Shown: one piece after another, positions 48,072 through 60,512 of the stretch
Numbering within the stretch: position 1 is the stretch's first letter
Layout of the letters: every line of letters begins with the position of its first letter
NCBI GenBank assembly: GCA_019633425.1
Contig: WSUB01000014.1
Span: 186,001 to 250,000, forward strand
Source: Tulasnella sp. 424
Taxonomy: Eukaryota > Basidiomycota > Agaricomycetes > Cantharellales > Tulasnellaceae
Direction of reading: 5' to 3'
Length of the DNA: 64,000 nt
The notes under the pieces: generated by a model
Told to the model about the DNA's origin: nothing
Seen by the model: the letters and a program-made list of their open reading frames with translations, nothing else
Databases searched by the model: none
Position numbers and translations under genes: made by a program

Positions 48072-51000
48072 CCCACTTCAACCCACTAAACCTTCCCCCC
48101 CTGCCAAGCTTCTCGTTCAACCCGTGAAGCAAAAAGTACCCTTCGCCTTCTGTTCTCTCATCCCATTGCTTCGCTTTCGAACAACCTCGCATTCTCTCGG
48201 TCTGCCTTGGCATTATTCGATCACACAACCTTCGGCCCCTGCCTAACCCCTACCCCTTGTAATCAAATTCCAACAAACTGTACTTTTATTTCTGTCGCCC
48301 CCGCTCCTCTTGTTCCTCCACTTCCATTTCCTTCTTTTTTCCGAGCACGCATATATTTTTCCCTCGGTGCAACCCTCATAGTACGTATACGTATTTCCCG
48401 CTTCCCTTCTATCTTCGCTTTTCTATACCCGCTCCATCGCAGCCCGTACTAACACCCTGTGTACGTATCCGCTTTGTACGTTATTGTGTAGTAACACTTC
48501 TTCGCACGCAATAGGTAGTAGTATTTTTCGCTCAATACAACATTGTTCATGGAATATCGTGCGTTCGTTCGGTGTAATGAGTCTTGGTTGAGTGCGGCAT
48601 AGTACCCGCCGTATCACCCTATCGACCGACCGACGTTTGACGTGGACTATCGCGCGTCCGTGGTAAAGTTTTGTATGGGAGTCACGCCATCAGCGCTGTA
48701 GTATGTGCCGTCGTCGGTATTCTAAATCCACGCTTACCGCTGTTGCTGGCCCCAGAAATCGCAACGACCGAACCCCGACCTAGAAGGTACTCCTATGACG
48801 CCGCCCACCGGCGTCTACACATTCAAAAAAAACGCCTCCTAGCTCGTATCAAAAGGCTTGGGCACGGCGAGTGGGCCTGGCCGAAAGACATTCGGTAAGA
48901 CTAGCTTGCCACCCCGGGTTACTAGACTTAGCATTGCGGGTGGCTGTGATAATTGACTAGGGGCACTAGGCGTCTCAGTTCGTCTAAAACGGGTATCGCT
49001 AGACCTTGCTAAATATCGTCATAATGCGGGACTGCTCCCGTCATCAAGCCAAAAAAAGGCTAAGACGATCGACCGATGGGCGGGGCAGTCGTAAGGGTTC
49101 GATTGAAAATGTCGTCATTGACTTCTTCGGGGAGAGGCTACACGTATACGGTGTGCATGTGGCGCTTTCTCGCTATCCCAACGAGACTATCGGCGGTCGA
49201 AAGCAGTCATAATTATAAGAGAGAGGGGGGCTCTATGACATCCCGATCCAGAGATCCCAATTGAGGTGGTCATACATGGGAGGTGCACCGCGCGAGTCCG
49301 ACACGTTGGAAAGAGACATCCAGCAAAAGTCCCGCACACCCGCGAACACGATCCTGGATTGTAAAATAAATGAGCTTCAAGCGCTCTGTAGCCGAACAAG
49401 CTTGTTGCTAAGGTTTGCACAGGTACGACAATACAAGTTTCCAAATACATGTACGCATCTGATGGTTAGCTGAAAACTTGTTAGCTACAACAAGCTTGCA
49501 GATAAGCGCGATAATCTGTTGTTATCGGGGATAGCGGAAGAACTCGCTCCGATTTCAGGCTAATATAGTTTGCTGACACAACTCCGCTTGAATCGCCGAC
49601 TCTCTGCGCGTGCCCCCTCAGACCTAACCCGTGTCGTCATTTCGTGCGCAGCACCCTTGATTCAGCACAGAGAGAAGGACTCATGATCATCTCTCTGCGC
49701 CGACGCCAATGCTATCTTGGGCTACTACTACCGCTGAGGTGATGTCGCGCTCCAACAGCAAGAAGCCTTTTGTGGCTGCTGCGACATACGTATGTGAAGT
49801 AGGGCGATCCTGGCGCGCTCACCCATGGCCTGGCAGCTGACTTTGTTGCTCCCCCCAACTTCTTCCAACCCAGGAGCTGCTTAAGCTAGGGAAGCCGGCA
49901 ATTTCAGTCACTTGAGCTAATTAATGCGGAAATTTTCAGACCCCCCGGGCGAGGACGACGTCATCATGCCCGTGCGTCGAAGCCCCGAGCCGTTTTGCTT
50001 CTGACTTTTTGTTCGAGGAATGAGGCACGTTCGAAGGGAGGACTCCGTTTTTCTTTAACTCCAAGGCTCTTGACCCACTGCTTCGCCTGCTGATCAGAAC
50101 GAACGAGTGAACCTTGTTCAATAGAAAAGAAAAAGTTGGCATGGGGTTTCGCTGGAGCGGTACCCAATTCCACGGGAAAAGGCCTCTTTGAACGCGCTGG
50201 GAATCACGACAGCTGATCCATCACACCCTTCAGAAGGAGGTTCGGCGACCGAGTACTGGCTCCATTTGCACGGCCTCCTTCAACAGAAGAAAAAAAACCT
50301 TGACTCTGAGTTTGTTGAGTGGGTTCTCGTTGCTTCTTCGCCTAGCAAAGGCCTTCTCCCCCCGTGCACGGCCTAGTGACTGGGGCAACCCCGGCAAGCT
50401 ATTCTTATTCGTTGGAAAGTCACCAGTCGGCCGACTACTGCGCTCTAAGGGTTCCTTATCAGCGGTCCGTTGTTCTGTGGATCGTAAACACGATGCATGT
50501 TCGGCCGTTTTGTGCTGAAGACAAACGGAGTTTGCCGATCCCCCTGCAGCGCGCGTACCGGTTTTGATCTCCTGCCACGACCCCCTCCCCCCTCTACTTT
50601 CTCTTTTCATCGGCAGGCACGACATGTACTAATGGTACATGAACGCTAGCAGAGTCGGATGACCTATTCATTCTGCGTACCGCCCGACTGTCCAAAGTGT
50701 GAAAGGTCCGTCTCTCTCCTTTCGCGGAAAACCCGCGACCCACGCTCCAGGAAGCTTTTCCAAAAACAAACGAAGTGAGCTCGCAAACCTATCCGCTTTT
50801 TTCTTTTCCCAAGCGCAAAGTATTAACATAGTCGACCCTTCGTTAACATGACTTGTTCACGCCACTACCGTTCCAGAAGGAACAACGGGGTCACAAGTTC
50901 CTCCAAGGTCTTCTCCCAAGTGACCCGCTCGTCTCAGTTGGGGTTACTTTGGGATGGGATGACCTCCCCCAGCCTTGATCACTTGCTCTTTTACCGCCCA

Positions 51001-54000
51001 TTTTACGCGACTGCCGTAGGCCATGTGAGGAATAACGTGGAGGGTCCCAAAGTTGTACCGCAAGGGGCGGGTATATACAATCATGGGCGTGGCGTATCCG
51101 CGTTCCACCTGCCGCTGTTCATCTTCCATGCTAGGAAAAAACAAAGCCTGCTGATCACTGACCGACTCCATTGTTCCGTTTCCACTATCTCTCAGCGTTT
51201 CCAAATTCCCTGATCTTTCCCCGTTCTGTAGTTTGGGGAGGTTGTCCTCACTTCGGCGAGGGAGTGCTGGGTTTGAAACAAGGATTTACGCACGCCCGAA
51301 ACTTCGAACCCCAATCAACCGTCGTTCTTGAAGACTAACCCTTCAGCGGCGGCAAGTGCTGAAAGGCCGAAGGATCTGGGACTCCTTCAAGATCTCGAAA
51401 CGGAGGTAGAATCGGAACCAAATTGGTGCAAATTGCCCTTCTTTCCTTCGCTCTCTCGCGTGGTAAGGGCTTACGTACAGTTACGCCCCAAGTCAACCCC
51501 CGGTGCCAACGAGCAGGCCTCATTCATCAACTTCGTTGGCCCAACATGCCTCACCGAAGAGAGGGCCCCTGGTTTCTGACAGCTCCCCTATTGTGGCTCA
51601 CTTCCACTAGGTCCGCGTTGGCGGCAAGAGGACCATGTACGTGGTATAACAGTGTACCTTGCTGCGTGCCCTTGCCTTGCATTTGCCCCTGCCCCGGAAC
51701 GTGTTTCGCTTGTTTGTATTGGTGGCGGCACTCACGTGAGTTGACGAGCTCTGTTCGGACAAGTGGGCACGCCGTCTTTCGCATAGATAGCCTTGATCGT
51801 TTGGTAAGCGAAGCAGGTCTCGCTTTTGCAGTAATAGGCGCACACTATTCAAGGTCTAGGCGATCGGGAAACGCGATGGATCCGCTCTTTGATCCTTTTG
51901 CTTTAGTGACTCGGCTCGTTTATTGGAGCAATTGAAGCATCCTGTACCCCATCCTCGTGAAAGATTCGGACCGTCCCCCGTTGTGCCAAATCTCTTGGAC
52001 CAATGAAGAGCGGGACTCACATATCTTTGCTTCCTCATTATACACCGAGGACATGGTGGTTCTTTTCCCGGCAGCAATGACGTCCGATGGAACCAAAAAG
52101 GCAAGAGCGGACCACCTTTCAGGCAAGCGACGAGTTACCTCGAGCGTCTCGGCTCGAAGCGAAAGAAGGATGAAGGCTTGCCATGCAAACGGCTCTTCCC
52201 CTGCACGAGACCTCTTTCTCACCTCTGCCTCGAGTCTCTCGGCCTGGCTTGGGTCCGAGTGTCTCTGTGGACAGGGTAAGTGGCTTTCCCTCGTGTACGG
52301 CCAGGACTCGGATTGACACTTGGGTAGATCAATTGTTACACACAGTCGCGGTTCGGATCCAAGTCAAGTCAAAATCGGCTTTTGAAATCGGCAAGCCTTG
52401 TTCCAAGTCAATCTCTTGTTAATCCTTCGCGTCCCCACGTGCCCCCTGAGTTGAAGTGCCGCGGATTGGGACCAACCAGCTTCTCGCCCAAATCAAGTCT
52501 CACTTTCGAAAGACGTTATCAGCGAGTAGGACCAGTAAGGAATAACGTCTCAGCCATTAACCCGCACGTTGGGGACCGCCCGTCTAATCGATGCGTATAT
52601 TACGGCAAGTCCCAGTGAATTGTCAACTAAGCGCTTTCAATTAGGACACGGGGCTACTAATATACCGTGCGGCGACCTTGGGTGATTGCCCGCGTGTAAA
52701 GTGACCCCCGTACCGGTTCTCATGTTCCCACCTCCTTCTCATGAAAGAAAAACCGCCCTCCCCCCTTCTCGGCACGGGCACCTTGCGAATAGCACGCAAA
52801 GGGCAATGAAATATAAAGAAGAAGGAAAGGAGGGGAATCGCCGTAAACACGTAAATTTATAGTACGTACTTCTTTCGAACGCGAAGAATGCAAGGCCGTC
52901 GGGGCGGTCATCATGTCCTGACTCCTGAGACTACTAAACGCGCAATTTGCCGGGTGGGCTGTTCTTTCAGCGAGTCAAGGCCGAAACGAGTTTGGAAACC
53001 CATGGATCGAAATTGAATGGAGAGAAGAGGGTCAAACAGAGAGAAAAAAGCGGACTTTGAAGTTGTGAGCTACTCCCCCTTTGCCGAATTTGGCAAGTGT
53101 TTGACAGTTGGCATTTGGCAGGGAAAAAGGTATTAGCAGGTCCGTGGCGTCTGGAACTTGCCATTGGCGCTATTGTCGCCCTGCAGCTGTGTTGTTCCAT
53201 TCCCAGGATCAGCCCCCAACTTCTAGGCACGAATACCTAGCCTTGTCGTTCTGGGGGGTGATACGCAGCAGTCGAGCTGAGTCGACCCTCAGCACATCCA
53301 GACCGGGCTCGGGCCGCCCAATCAATCCGGTCTAGAACGGTTATTGGCGTCGTCATCCATAAATATAAAAAGAAGCCCAAAGCGTCGAACGGGTTCCTTT
53401 CTTCGTCAAGACGTTCTTGAGCTCAAGCCGCCCCGCCGAAAGAATCGCCTCCTTTTCGTCGGGACCTTGCGGTTCTCCCTGTTCAGGTAGTCTTCCCGAA
53501 TGCCGCATTCGAACCTGATCTTCAGGCGGCGATTCAAAATCCTGTGTATGTATGGATGCTTCACCCACGTTAGCCCTTAGCCCTTAAGTACAGGGGACAA
53601 GAAAAAACTAATATGTACCTTGAAGGGATTTCGGCCGTCTCGGTGTGCTGACCACTCATCTTCGTTTCGACGCGGGCAAAAAGTGTTTAGATAACCGGGG
53701 GTCGAGCGTCAATTGGGTCGGCGTTCATCGTCGCTGTTGTTGTACCACGAAGGCATGTACGTGCGTGTGGAACGGGAAAGAAGCCGCGCGTGTCGAGGTC
53801 GGAAAACCCGTCGTCGGGGTTTTCTGGACTCTTCACACTCAATTGAACGGCGGGTGAGAAACCTGTTTCTCTTTTTTGAATGTGTCGGGGGTTTACTACC
53901 ATCTTAGGTCTATGGTCTGCATGTGGATGGTAGCATACGTGGAACGCGGCGAAGAGGAACGATTCTCGTACGTACAGTCCTGGAAGATATTCGGAGAACT

Positions 54001-56213
54001 CGGGACTGCGGGCTCATTTATTCATTAGTTAATGCACGTTCTGTGTGTCTCTCTCAATCTTTATAATGATCCGGGAAGCGCCATTACATTCTGTATAGCT
54101 TTGCTCCTGTTCTTACTGAATAAGTAAAAGTGAAAACGAAGAAGTAAATTGACTCGCGGAGAGTCGCAATCTCACCTATAGGGCATATGGGAAACGTAGC
54201 GAAGCCCTTCGATCGAGAGAGTTGGTTCAGGGAAAAAAAATAGGGAAGAAGGCCGTTTCGTTTTTTTCTTTGCACCACCCGCCCGCGGTCGTCCCTCAAA
54301 GATAGGAAGAGCGGTGCCGGTCGAACCGATAGGTGCATTCGAGCCGTTTTAGGAGAACTGTAAAGACGGGAGTATGGCGTATGTCCCTGTTCGACGCTCG
54401 TCGAGAGATCTCGAGAGAAAAAGAGGGCAAAGATTGGCCTCGCTCGACCCATGAGCGCATTTTTGGGGGACCCGAGGACGGGAAAGAACGAGGTGTGGGT
54501 CTTTGACGCGGTGATTTGAAAGCGAGGTTTCGGATTACATCTTCTCTGCATTCTATTGACTGAGAGAAGGTGGGCGAAAGAAACGTCTCGAGAGAGTGGG
54601 TCAAAGTGGAACATGGCAATACTTACGTGGCGAGGCGCTTCTCAAGAGCTTTCCATTCCATTTGCCATCCTTGTCTAAGCGATATCCCCGTCCGAAGTAA
54701 TATTGTCGAAAAAGAATAGAGTCTTTTGAGCCAAGGTTCTCGGTAAGGAAGTCGAAGTCGAAGCCCATCTCGCTCTACTCTCCCTCACCCATTGAACCTC
54801 GAGAGTGAAAATGCGGGGGCAAAAGGCCCAAAGAGTCGTCTCGCCGCGCGCGAAGCACCACGCCCCGACCTCAAGTGAGTCACGTGCAAGCGTCAAACCC
54901 TGTCCATGTTTTTCCCCTCCACTGGGCAAAATCGCTTAGTGGAACGAGCAAATGAGCGTTTTGGAACTCACAATTTGATCGATCATCGATGTACAATGAG
55001 CTTTACCATACATGGGGTTTCTCGCTAATGAGAACGCCCCCTTCCCGAGGCGCGGCGGTTGAAGGGAATGTGAAAAGAGTCGAGAAAGAAAAAAAGTTCT
55101 CGTTCGTCAATTGGGTCGGCGCTTCTTCCTGTTCTGAACAATACCTGACAGAATTGCCACAACCCGTCACCCGCCGCATGAGAAAAAAAAGCAGAGCAAA
55201 GAGGTTCATCATCATGAGAAGCCACCAATAAACGATTTGTGGTGACTCTCTTTTCATTTCGGTCTTGCGTTCTCTTGTTGTCGGTGCTGCGCTGCGCCTT
55301 TGTGTCCGAGCCCGTGGAATGGGGGCGGTGCTTTCACCCAAGCCCATAGCTCGTAAATTCCGGCGCCGGAAGCAACGAAGTTACGCGCCTTATGTAGGGA
55401 AGAAGACAGGGTCGGCTGTTTGCGGGGAGGGGGGTGCGCAACTTTGTGGCTCAAAGCATAACGTTTGATGATGAGAGGGTTTTTCTCTCTCTTCCACTAG
55501 GCCCGCTAACGGGCAGTCTCCGAGTCCGGGAAAGAGACAGTGTCCGGAGGCGTTGCACCCATATTAACATAGCAAATTTTTATTGAAATTATTTTGGGCA
55601 TAGGAAAACGGCACGCGTGGCCGAATGACCGTCATTATTTCCCAAGGATCTGGTCCGAGTACCGGAGCGAGGACTGGGGGGAAGGAGCTAACGACCAAAT
55701 TGTCGGGTGATGGCGGTCAGAGAGAGGCCTTATCGCTCATACGGTTGGTTCGCGCGCGAGAGAAGATTTTCCAGGATCGTCTTTTTCCTGAGTTTGGAAA
55801 AAAGAGAAAGAAAAAGCCACACCGACAAGGCACAGACCAATGGGGGATGAAAACTTCTGCTACTTGCGAAAGGGAAGTAGCATGTGACTTGTTCGATCGT
55901 TGATTGGGTGCTCCAACGCTTTGGAACGAAACCCGAAGGGGGGAAGAAGACGAAAGAGGGAAAACCCGGTCCTGTACCAGGGTTTTGTCGCAGTAAACAA
56001 AGCCAAGCTACCCAGTCTTAGAACTACCCCCCCTCCTCCATCCCCGCATATAAGGAACTTCCTCCAGCTCCTCTGTACCGGGCACTCCCATTCCTCCCCT
56101 CCTCCCTCGCCTAGCTCTCGCTCGCTCATCCTCACCACCAAACCTTTCCTCTGTATTCACTCAATCTACCCATACATCTTTTACACCTCGCTACACTCCC
56201 GCAACACTCAACG
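48072..56213. other. 8.1 kb region without recognisable genes
   Basis: No frame here shows a known domain, a signal peptide or a coherent exon series. Open frames up to 170 codons (51423-51935) begin at TTG and read as random. From about 49600 to 53600 the texture differs from the rest: few intron-like signals, many purine or pyrimidine runs (GAAAGAAAAAA, CTTCCCCCC), and no similarity to the hAT relic. The 17-mer CGTCAATTGGGTCGGCG occurs at 53707-53723 and 55105-55121. A 12-base palindrome AACAAGCTTGTT lies near 49394. Possible natures are old transposon debris, an organelle-derived insert, or non-coding RNA genes. None can be supported from the sequence alone. Confidence 0.5.
56047..56055 (+). 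promoter_or_regulatory. TATA-like box of Cys-rich copy B
   Basis: CATATAAGG lies about 160 bases before the ATG at 56214 and is followed by a C/T-rich leader. Copy A has GATATAAGG upstream of its own start; the two share ATATAAGGAA, so part of the promoter appears to have been duplicated with the gene. Confidence 0.45.
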
Positions 56214-56770
56214 ATGTGCTCCCAAGTCGCGTCAGTCCACTCCCAAACATACACACATCTCAGAGGCACTTGTGCTAACACCCCACCTTTGACTCCCTAC
56301 AGCGAAGGCATACACTACCGCGGTTGCTCTCACTTTGTCGTCAACTTCTTTCGTACGTCTTTGCACCGTCCATTGGTTGTGTTGGCTCATTAGGACCGAA
56401 AGACTGAATACATTTTGCGATGCCGTTTCCGCAGCCGTCGCAATAAAAGACTGCAACAAAGTCGACTGCACTAAATCTAGCCGACACCCACCAAACTGCT
56501 ACAACCCAAACTGCACTAAAGGCTGGGGTGAGTCCGAGAGAGTCCTCAACGTCGCCTGCCGCCCCCGTCGTTTGGTCGGCCTCCCAAAGGCCAAAGCGAC
56601 TCCCGCGCGGCGCACGAGAACACCCTGACTGACCAAGGGATCGTCTTGCCTCTCTCTCCCCACACACAGGACCCGTCATTGACAAGGTCTCTGCCATGGC
56701 CTATGAAAAGTGCCCCAACTGCCTGGCAGCTATCCAAGCCTATCAGCAACAACAGCAACGAGCGCAGTAA
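56214..56770 (+). CDS. Cys-rich mini-protein, MCxx family (copy B)
   Basis: Exons 56214-56230, 56303-56352, 56435-56527 and 56670-56770 join in frame to 86 residues: MCSQVAEGIHYRGCSHFVV, then AIKDCNKVDCTKSSRHPP, NCYNPNCTKGWGPVIDKV, ending YEKCPNCLAAIQAYQQQQQ with a Gln-rich tail. Alignment with copy A keeps MC, EG, Y, the DC...CTKS.RHP core, C...C, GP, and the final CPxC. Exon 1 is again 17 bases and the intron positions correspond, so the two are duplicates. Probably a small zinc-binding intracellular protein of unknown role. The C-terminal Gln run (CAG/CAA mixed) is absent in copy A. Confidence 0.78.
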
Positions 56771-58119
56771 CCTCCCAACGTCGTTGTGTAGACGATGCTC
56801 CCGTTATTTTTTTGCTGTGTTCTTCTCCCTCCCTCCACTTGTTCTCGTTCGCCCACTGGGGATCTAATTAGAGGACCCTTCTCTCTCACTTGCTCATCCA
56901 GTATACCCCCTCGTCTCCTCCCCCCACATTCCCCTTCCCTCGCTGCCGCGCCCATAGTACACTATCCCATCCGCGCCGCCCTGTCTCTCTGTGTCTTATC
57001 GTGTCTCTAGCCCGTCTTTGTACGCCCAGGCGGCCCACTGTATCCTAGTATTGCAATGTCGACTGCCGGCTTTTTGCCCTCCGCGTCCGAATCCTCCGCC
57101 CTGACAAATCCCCACCGCCTCGGCAGCCAAACCTTCACTTGGCCAGGCGAAACAACGCCGCCCAGCGCCGCCCCCTCTCCCGAGAACGCACAAGACCGAA
57201 ATCCCTTTCCAGACCAAGGCTGACCAGCTGATGATGGTCACTCGCCGTTGATGGGTCTAGTGGCAAGCCTCCTGGATCTATGAAGTTTCGAACCCGTCTC
57301 CCGACCATCCCGTCGGCCAATCACCGTCAACGATTGGAAACGGACTCCCGCATCATTCGAAGCCAACCGTTTTCGTCATCATGGCCTTCTGTGTCATCGT
57401 AGATTCGTCACCCCCTCTCTCTCTAGAATTCCCCCGAGTTCCCGGCCCAGTCACCGCCTGCCGACCAAAGAGAAACCTCGGTGATGTAATGGATTTTGAC
57501 ACGTCGGTTTTCCTGTCCCGGCTTACTCGTCGAGATCGATCTCCACCAGCTTACTCTGTTGTTCCATCCGAGCCCGCGAATGAAATCGGATCGGGAGCAC
57601 AGCCGCCAGGACGAATTTCGAATTCCCGAGTGTTCCTCAATCCGCAGGCGTTTTAAGCTTATTTTGAGTGTGGAGCTGGGCCGGGAAGGGGCCCCAACTC
57701 ACCCGAAATGGAAATTATTTCCGGGAGCGGAGCTGAGAAGAGTGGATCCAACTCGGGTGTCGCAGTGCACTCGCGTAGGGTAACTCTGGAAGGGTAAATC
57801 ATCCGCACTGAGATGTTGTTGAAACGAGGAGAACGTTTTGGATGTCATACCTGTCCCTTGGATTGCGAGAGGTTGTAACTGTAAGACGGATATGGAAGTT
57901 GCTCCAAACGCTCAGAAAGGCTAATTCCGGCTTGACGATCGGGCTCGCGGAAACAAGTGGAGATAGAATCGTGGTCGGGTATGTGCATGCGTCCCGGGTA
58001 ACGCCTCAGCCGAGCAAAAGGTTCAGGAACGCACGCAGATTCGCAAAAACACTTCTTTTTATTTCGATTGGCAGCCTGACATTGAAAATTTCGCGAGGTC
58101 CCCACCCAATTTCCCGAAA
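56771..58119. other. intergenic region without recognised gene
   Basis: The first 250 bases are C/T-rich 3' flank of the Cys-rich gene. The remainder (57010-58119) has only short frames on both strands and no splice-consistent coding series. It converges with the mannanase gene. Confidence 0.45.
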
Positions 58120-60419
58120 TTAACCACGAGCCTTGAGAGCAGCGGCGTGTTGAGTCAAGAGTTGGTAGGTGGAGTCGCTAAGAAAAACCTGGTGTAAGGG
58201 TTTCTTTTTTGAAGTAAATCTCTAGTTGTCGCGACTCACGTGGGGAAAATGGCATATCCATCTTGAGGGGTCTGACCACCCGAGAGAGTTGAACCAGCTT
58301 GCCTGATGATTGGGAAAGACAGTCAGCCTGGTAATCATGGACCTCTTAAGGAAAGGCTGATAGACGTACCAGATGAGGTCACCCGCCAACCCAGAACTAA
58401 TGACGGTGCTGAGCCAGGTCTGGTAGGTCGAATACTGGCTCGAAGTAACACCGAATTCCTCAAGAATGACGGGTTTGCCGAGCTGCTTCTGGACGTCGTA
58501 GTGATTGGTGATCCACTGCGAACCCCATCCAACGGGGTCGCTGGTCTCGCCCCCTATATACAGAAAACGAGGAATAGGTCAGCACGTTTTGTGTTCAAAA
58601 GACGCGTCCAATGGAGACGGCGCACATTGGCTAGGGTAAAGATGGGCGGTACCGAAGTCGATCGAAGAGATGGCCAAGTTCGTGGGGAAATCAAGACCTT
58701 CGTACGCGCTGGAAATCGGATAGCGAGACAGTTAGCAGATATTGTTTCATATGGGTTTTCGTCAACGCACGTATAAGGGTAGGTTCCATCTCCCGTCAAG
58801 CCCATTCCCTCATCGCCGATGCCAACTATGCAATTGAGAGGTCAGTCAAACCTTATTGGTCTGATTGTGGGTGGTTTACAGCTTACGGAGATGGCAGGAA
58901 TCGAGGCCTTTGATGTATGAGCCAATGTTCTACGTGAAGTGAATCAGCAAAACGTTGCACTTGGCTTTCATTCGACTCACCTGGACCCATTGGGTGATGG
59001 TCGAAGTGGTGCAGGTTCCAGTCCAGCTGCCCGTAGTACCGTGGCAGCGGGGTTCGTTGGCGAGCTCCCTGCCAAAACATCGTTATTTCAGAAACGGGCC
59101 TCACACAAGCAAAAATCGGAAAGCATCGTACCAAGCGAGAATCGTGGACTCGTTCTTGTACCTGTTGATCCAGACGGCGATGTAGTTCTTGAACGCTTGG
59201 ATGACGCTCGAATCGGTGAAGAAGAGATCGTGGTTGCTCGAGTTGAGGATCTGCTTGACGTAGACGTCCATTCCACCGTAGTCTTCCCAGTTGTTTGTAA
59301 GGGCGACGATGAGCTTGAGACCGTGACTGCCACAATTAAGTGTTTTAGCTCAGCGACCTCGTACACTTCACGGCGGGGAGGATGGGACCCACGCTTTGGC
59401 GGAAGCAACGACTTGATCGAACTTCTGAAGACCATCGGAACCGTAGTTGATGGTGGGAGTCGAGCCGGACCAGCTCTGGTAGTAGGTTCCGCTAGGGCTG
59501 GTCACTTCATTGAATCCCCTGTAATAATACGTGTTAGCGTACCCGGCAGACCTGAATGCCAATAGCGAGAAATTCAGCCTACCAAGTGCGGACAGTGGTG
59601 GCTCCAGTGGCGGCGATGTCAGCAAAAGCCTTGTCGAGGTCAGCTTGAGTGGGCGTCTTCTGGGCCAGCCAGTACGCGTTCGTCCCGACTACGGTGAAAG
59701 TACTTCCGTTGAGGGTAAACTTCTGGCCAGAAGTACCGACGAAACTAGCCGAAGTAGCTGGTTAAGAACTGTTCGGTCGATCATTTCGATGAGAAGACTC
59801 ACCCGCTGCAACCGGTTGGGTTAGAGCCACCGCTCGTAGTGGTGGTCCTGCAATACGATGAACTGACGTTAGAGCGAGAAAATATGAAGAATTTCCTCGA
59901 CTCACGAAGCGGTGGTAGTCGTCGTGGACGAGCTACTAGTTTTAGTCGTAGTTGTAGTCGTCGTAGTAGCCGACGTCGTGGAGGAGCTAGGCTGGCACTG
60001 CCAGAACCAATCTATGCACAATAACGCGTCAATCGGAGTGGCTGTGAACGGATCGAACGTTGAACAGGGCATGCTCACAGTTGACATAGGAGCATGTCCC
60101 CCCAGTGGCACAGTTTGTCACACCGCTGTAGTTCGCTCCGCCGCACTGACCCCAGAGAGCGACTCCGCCGGAGGAGCCGCTAGAGGGCTGGCATTGACTG
60201 TACCATTCTGTCGACGTTTTTATAAGGTCGTGTCTAACGTCACTGCCGGCGAAAGCACTTACCGTTCAAAGCAACGCAGCTGGATCCACTCTCGCACGTC
60301 GTGTCCCCGCTGTACGAGCTGCCCCCACATTGGCCCCACAAGCCAACGGTGCAGGATCCAACGTGGGCTAAGCCGGCGACGAACACGAGAGAAGTGATGA
60401 TCTTTGAGTTGATAGACAT
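58120..60419 (-). CDS. secreted endo-beta-1,4-mannanase, CBM1-CBM1-GH5_7
   Basis: Extracellular mannan-degrading enzyme. The ATG at 60419 gives a signal peptide (MSINSKIITSLVFVAGLA). Two tandem fungal cellulose-binding CBM1 modules follow: VGLWGQCGGSSYSG...EWYSQCQ and ALWGQCGGANYSG...DWFWQCQ, each split by an intron at the same place. A Ser/Thr linker of about 40 residues leads to the GH5 subfamily 7 domain: KFTLNGSTFTVVGTNAYW, TTVRTWGFNEV, LIVALTNNWEDYGG, the acid/base region LAWELANEPRC, VGIGDEGMG, FGTAHLYPSQ, and nucleophile region GKPVILEEFGVTS. It ends AAALKARG at 58122. Both catalytic Glu are present. Two CBM1 copies are unusual; most fungal mannanases have one. A TATA-like CTATAAAAAC lies about 85 bases upstream. 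Target: plant-wall galactomannan or glucomannan. Confidence 0.92.
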
Positions 60420-60499
60420 CGAGGTTTCGAGATGTAAGAGGTAGCGGAGGCTGGTGTAGCTGTTTTCTTCGCTGAGGATCCAAAAGCTAGCATTCCAGC

Positions 60500-60512
60500 A
60501 GGGTTTTTATAG
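60500..60512 (-). promoter_or_regulatory. TATA-like box of the mannanase gene
   Basis: On the minus strand, GGCTATAAAAACCC lies 80-95 bases before the mannanase ATG, the best TATA match in the window after that of the cupredoxin gene. No carbon-catabolite site can be assigned with confidence. Confidence 0.5.

Noticed and set aside
51423..51935. 170-codon open frame in the gene-empty block
   Set aside because: It starts at TTG, has no domain, signal peptide or splice context, and its composition looks random.
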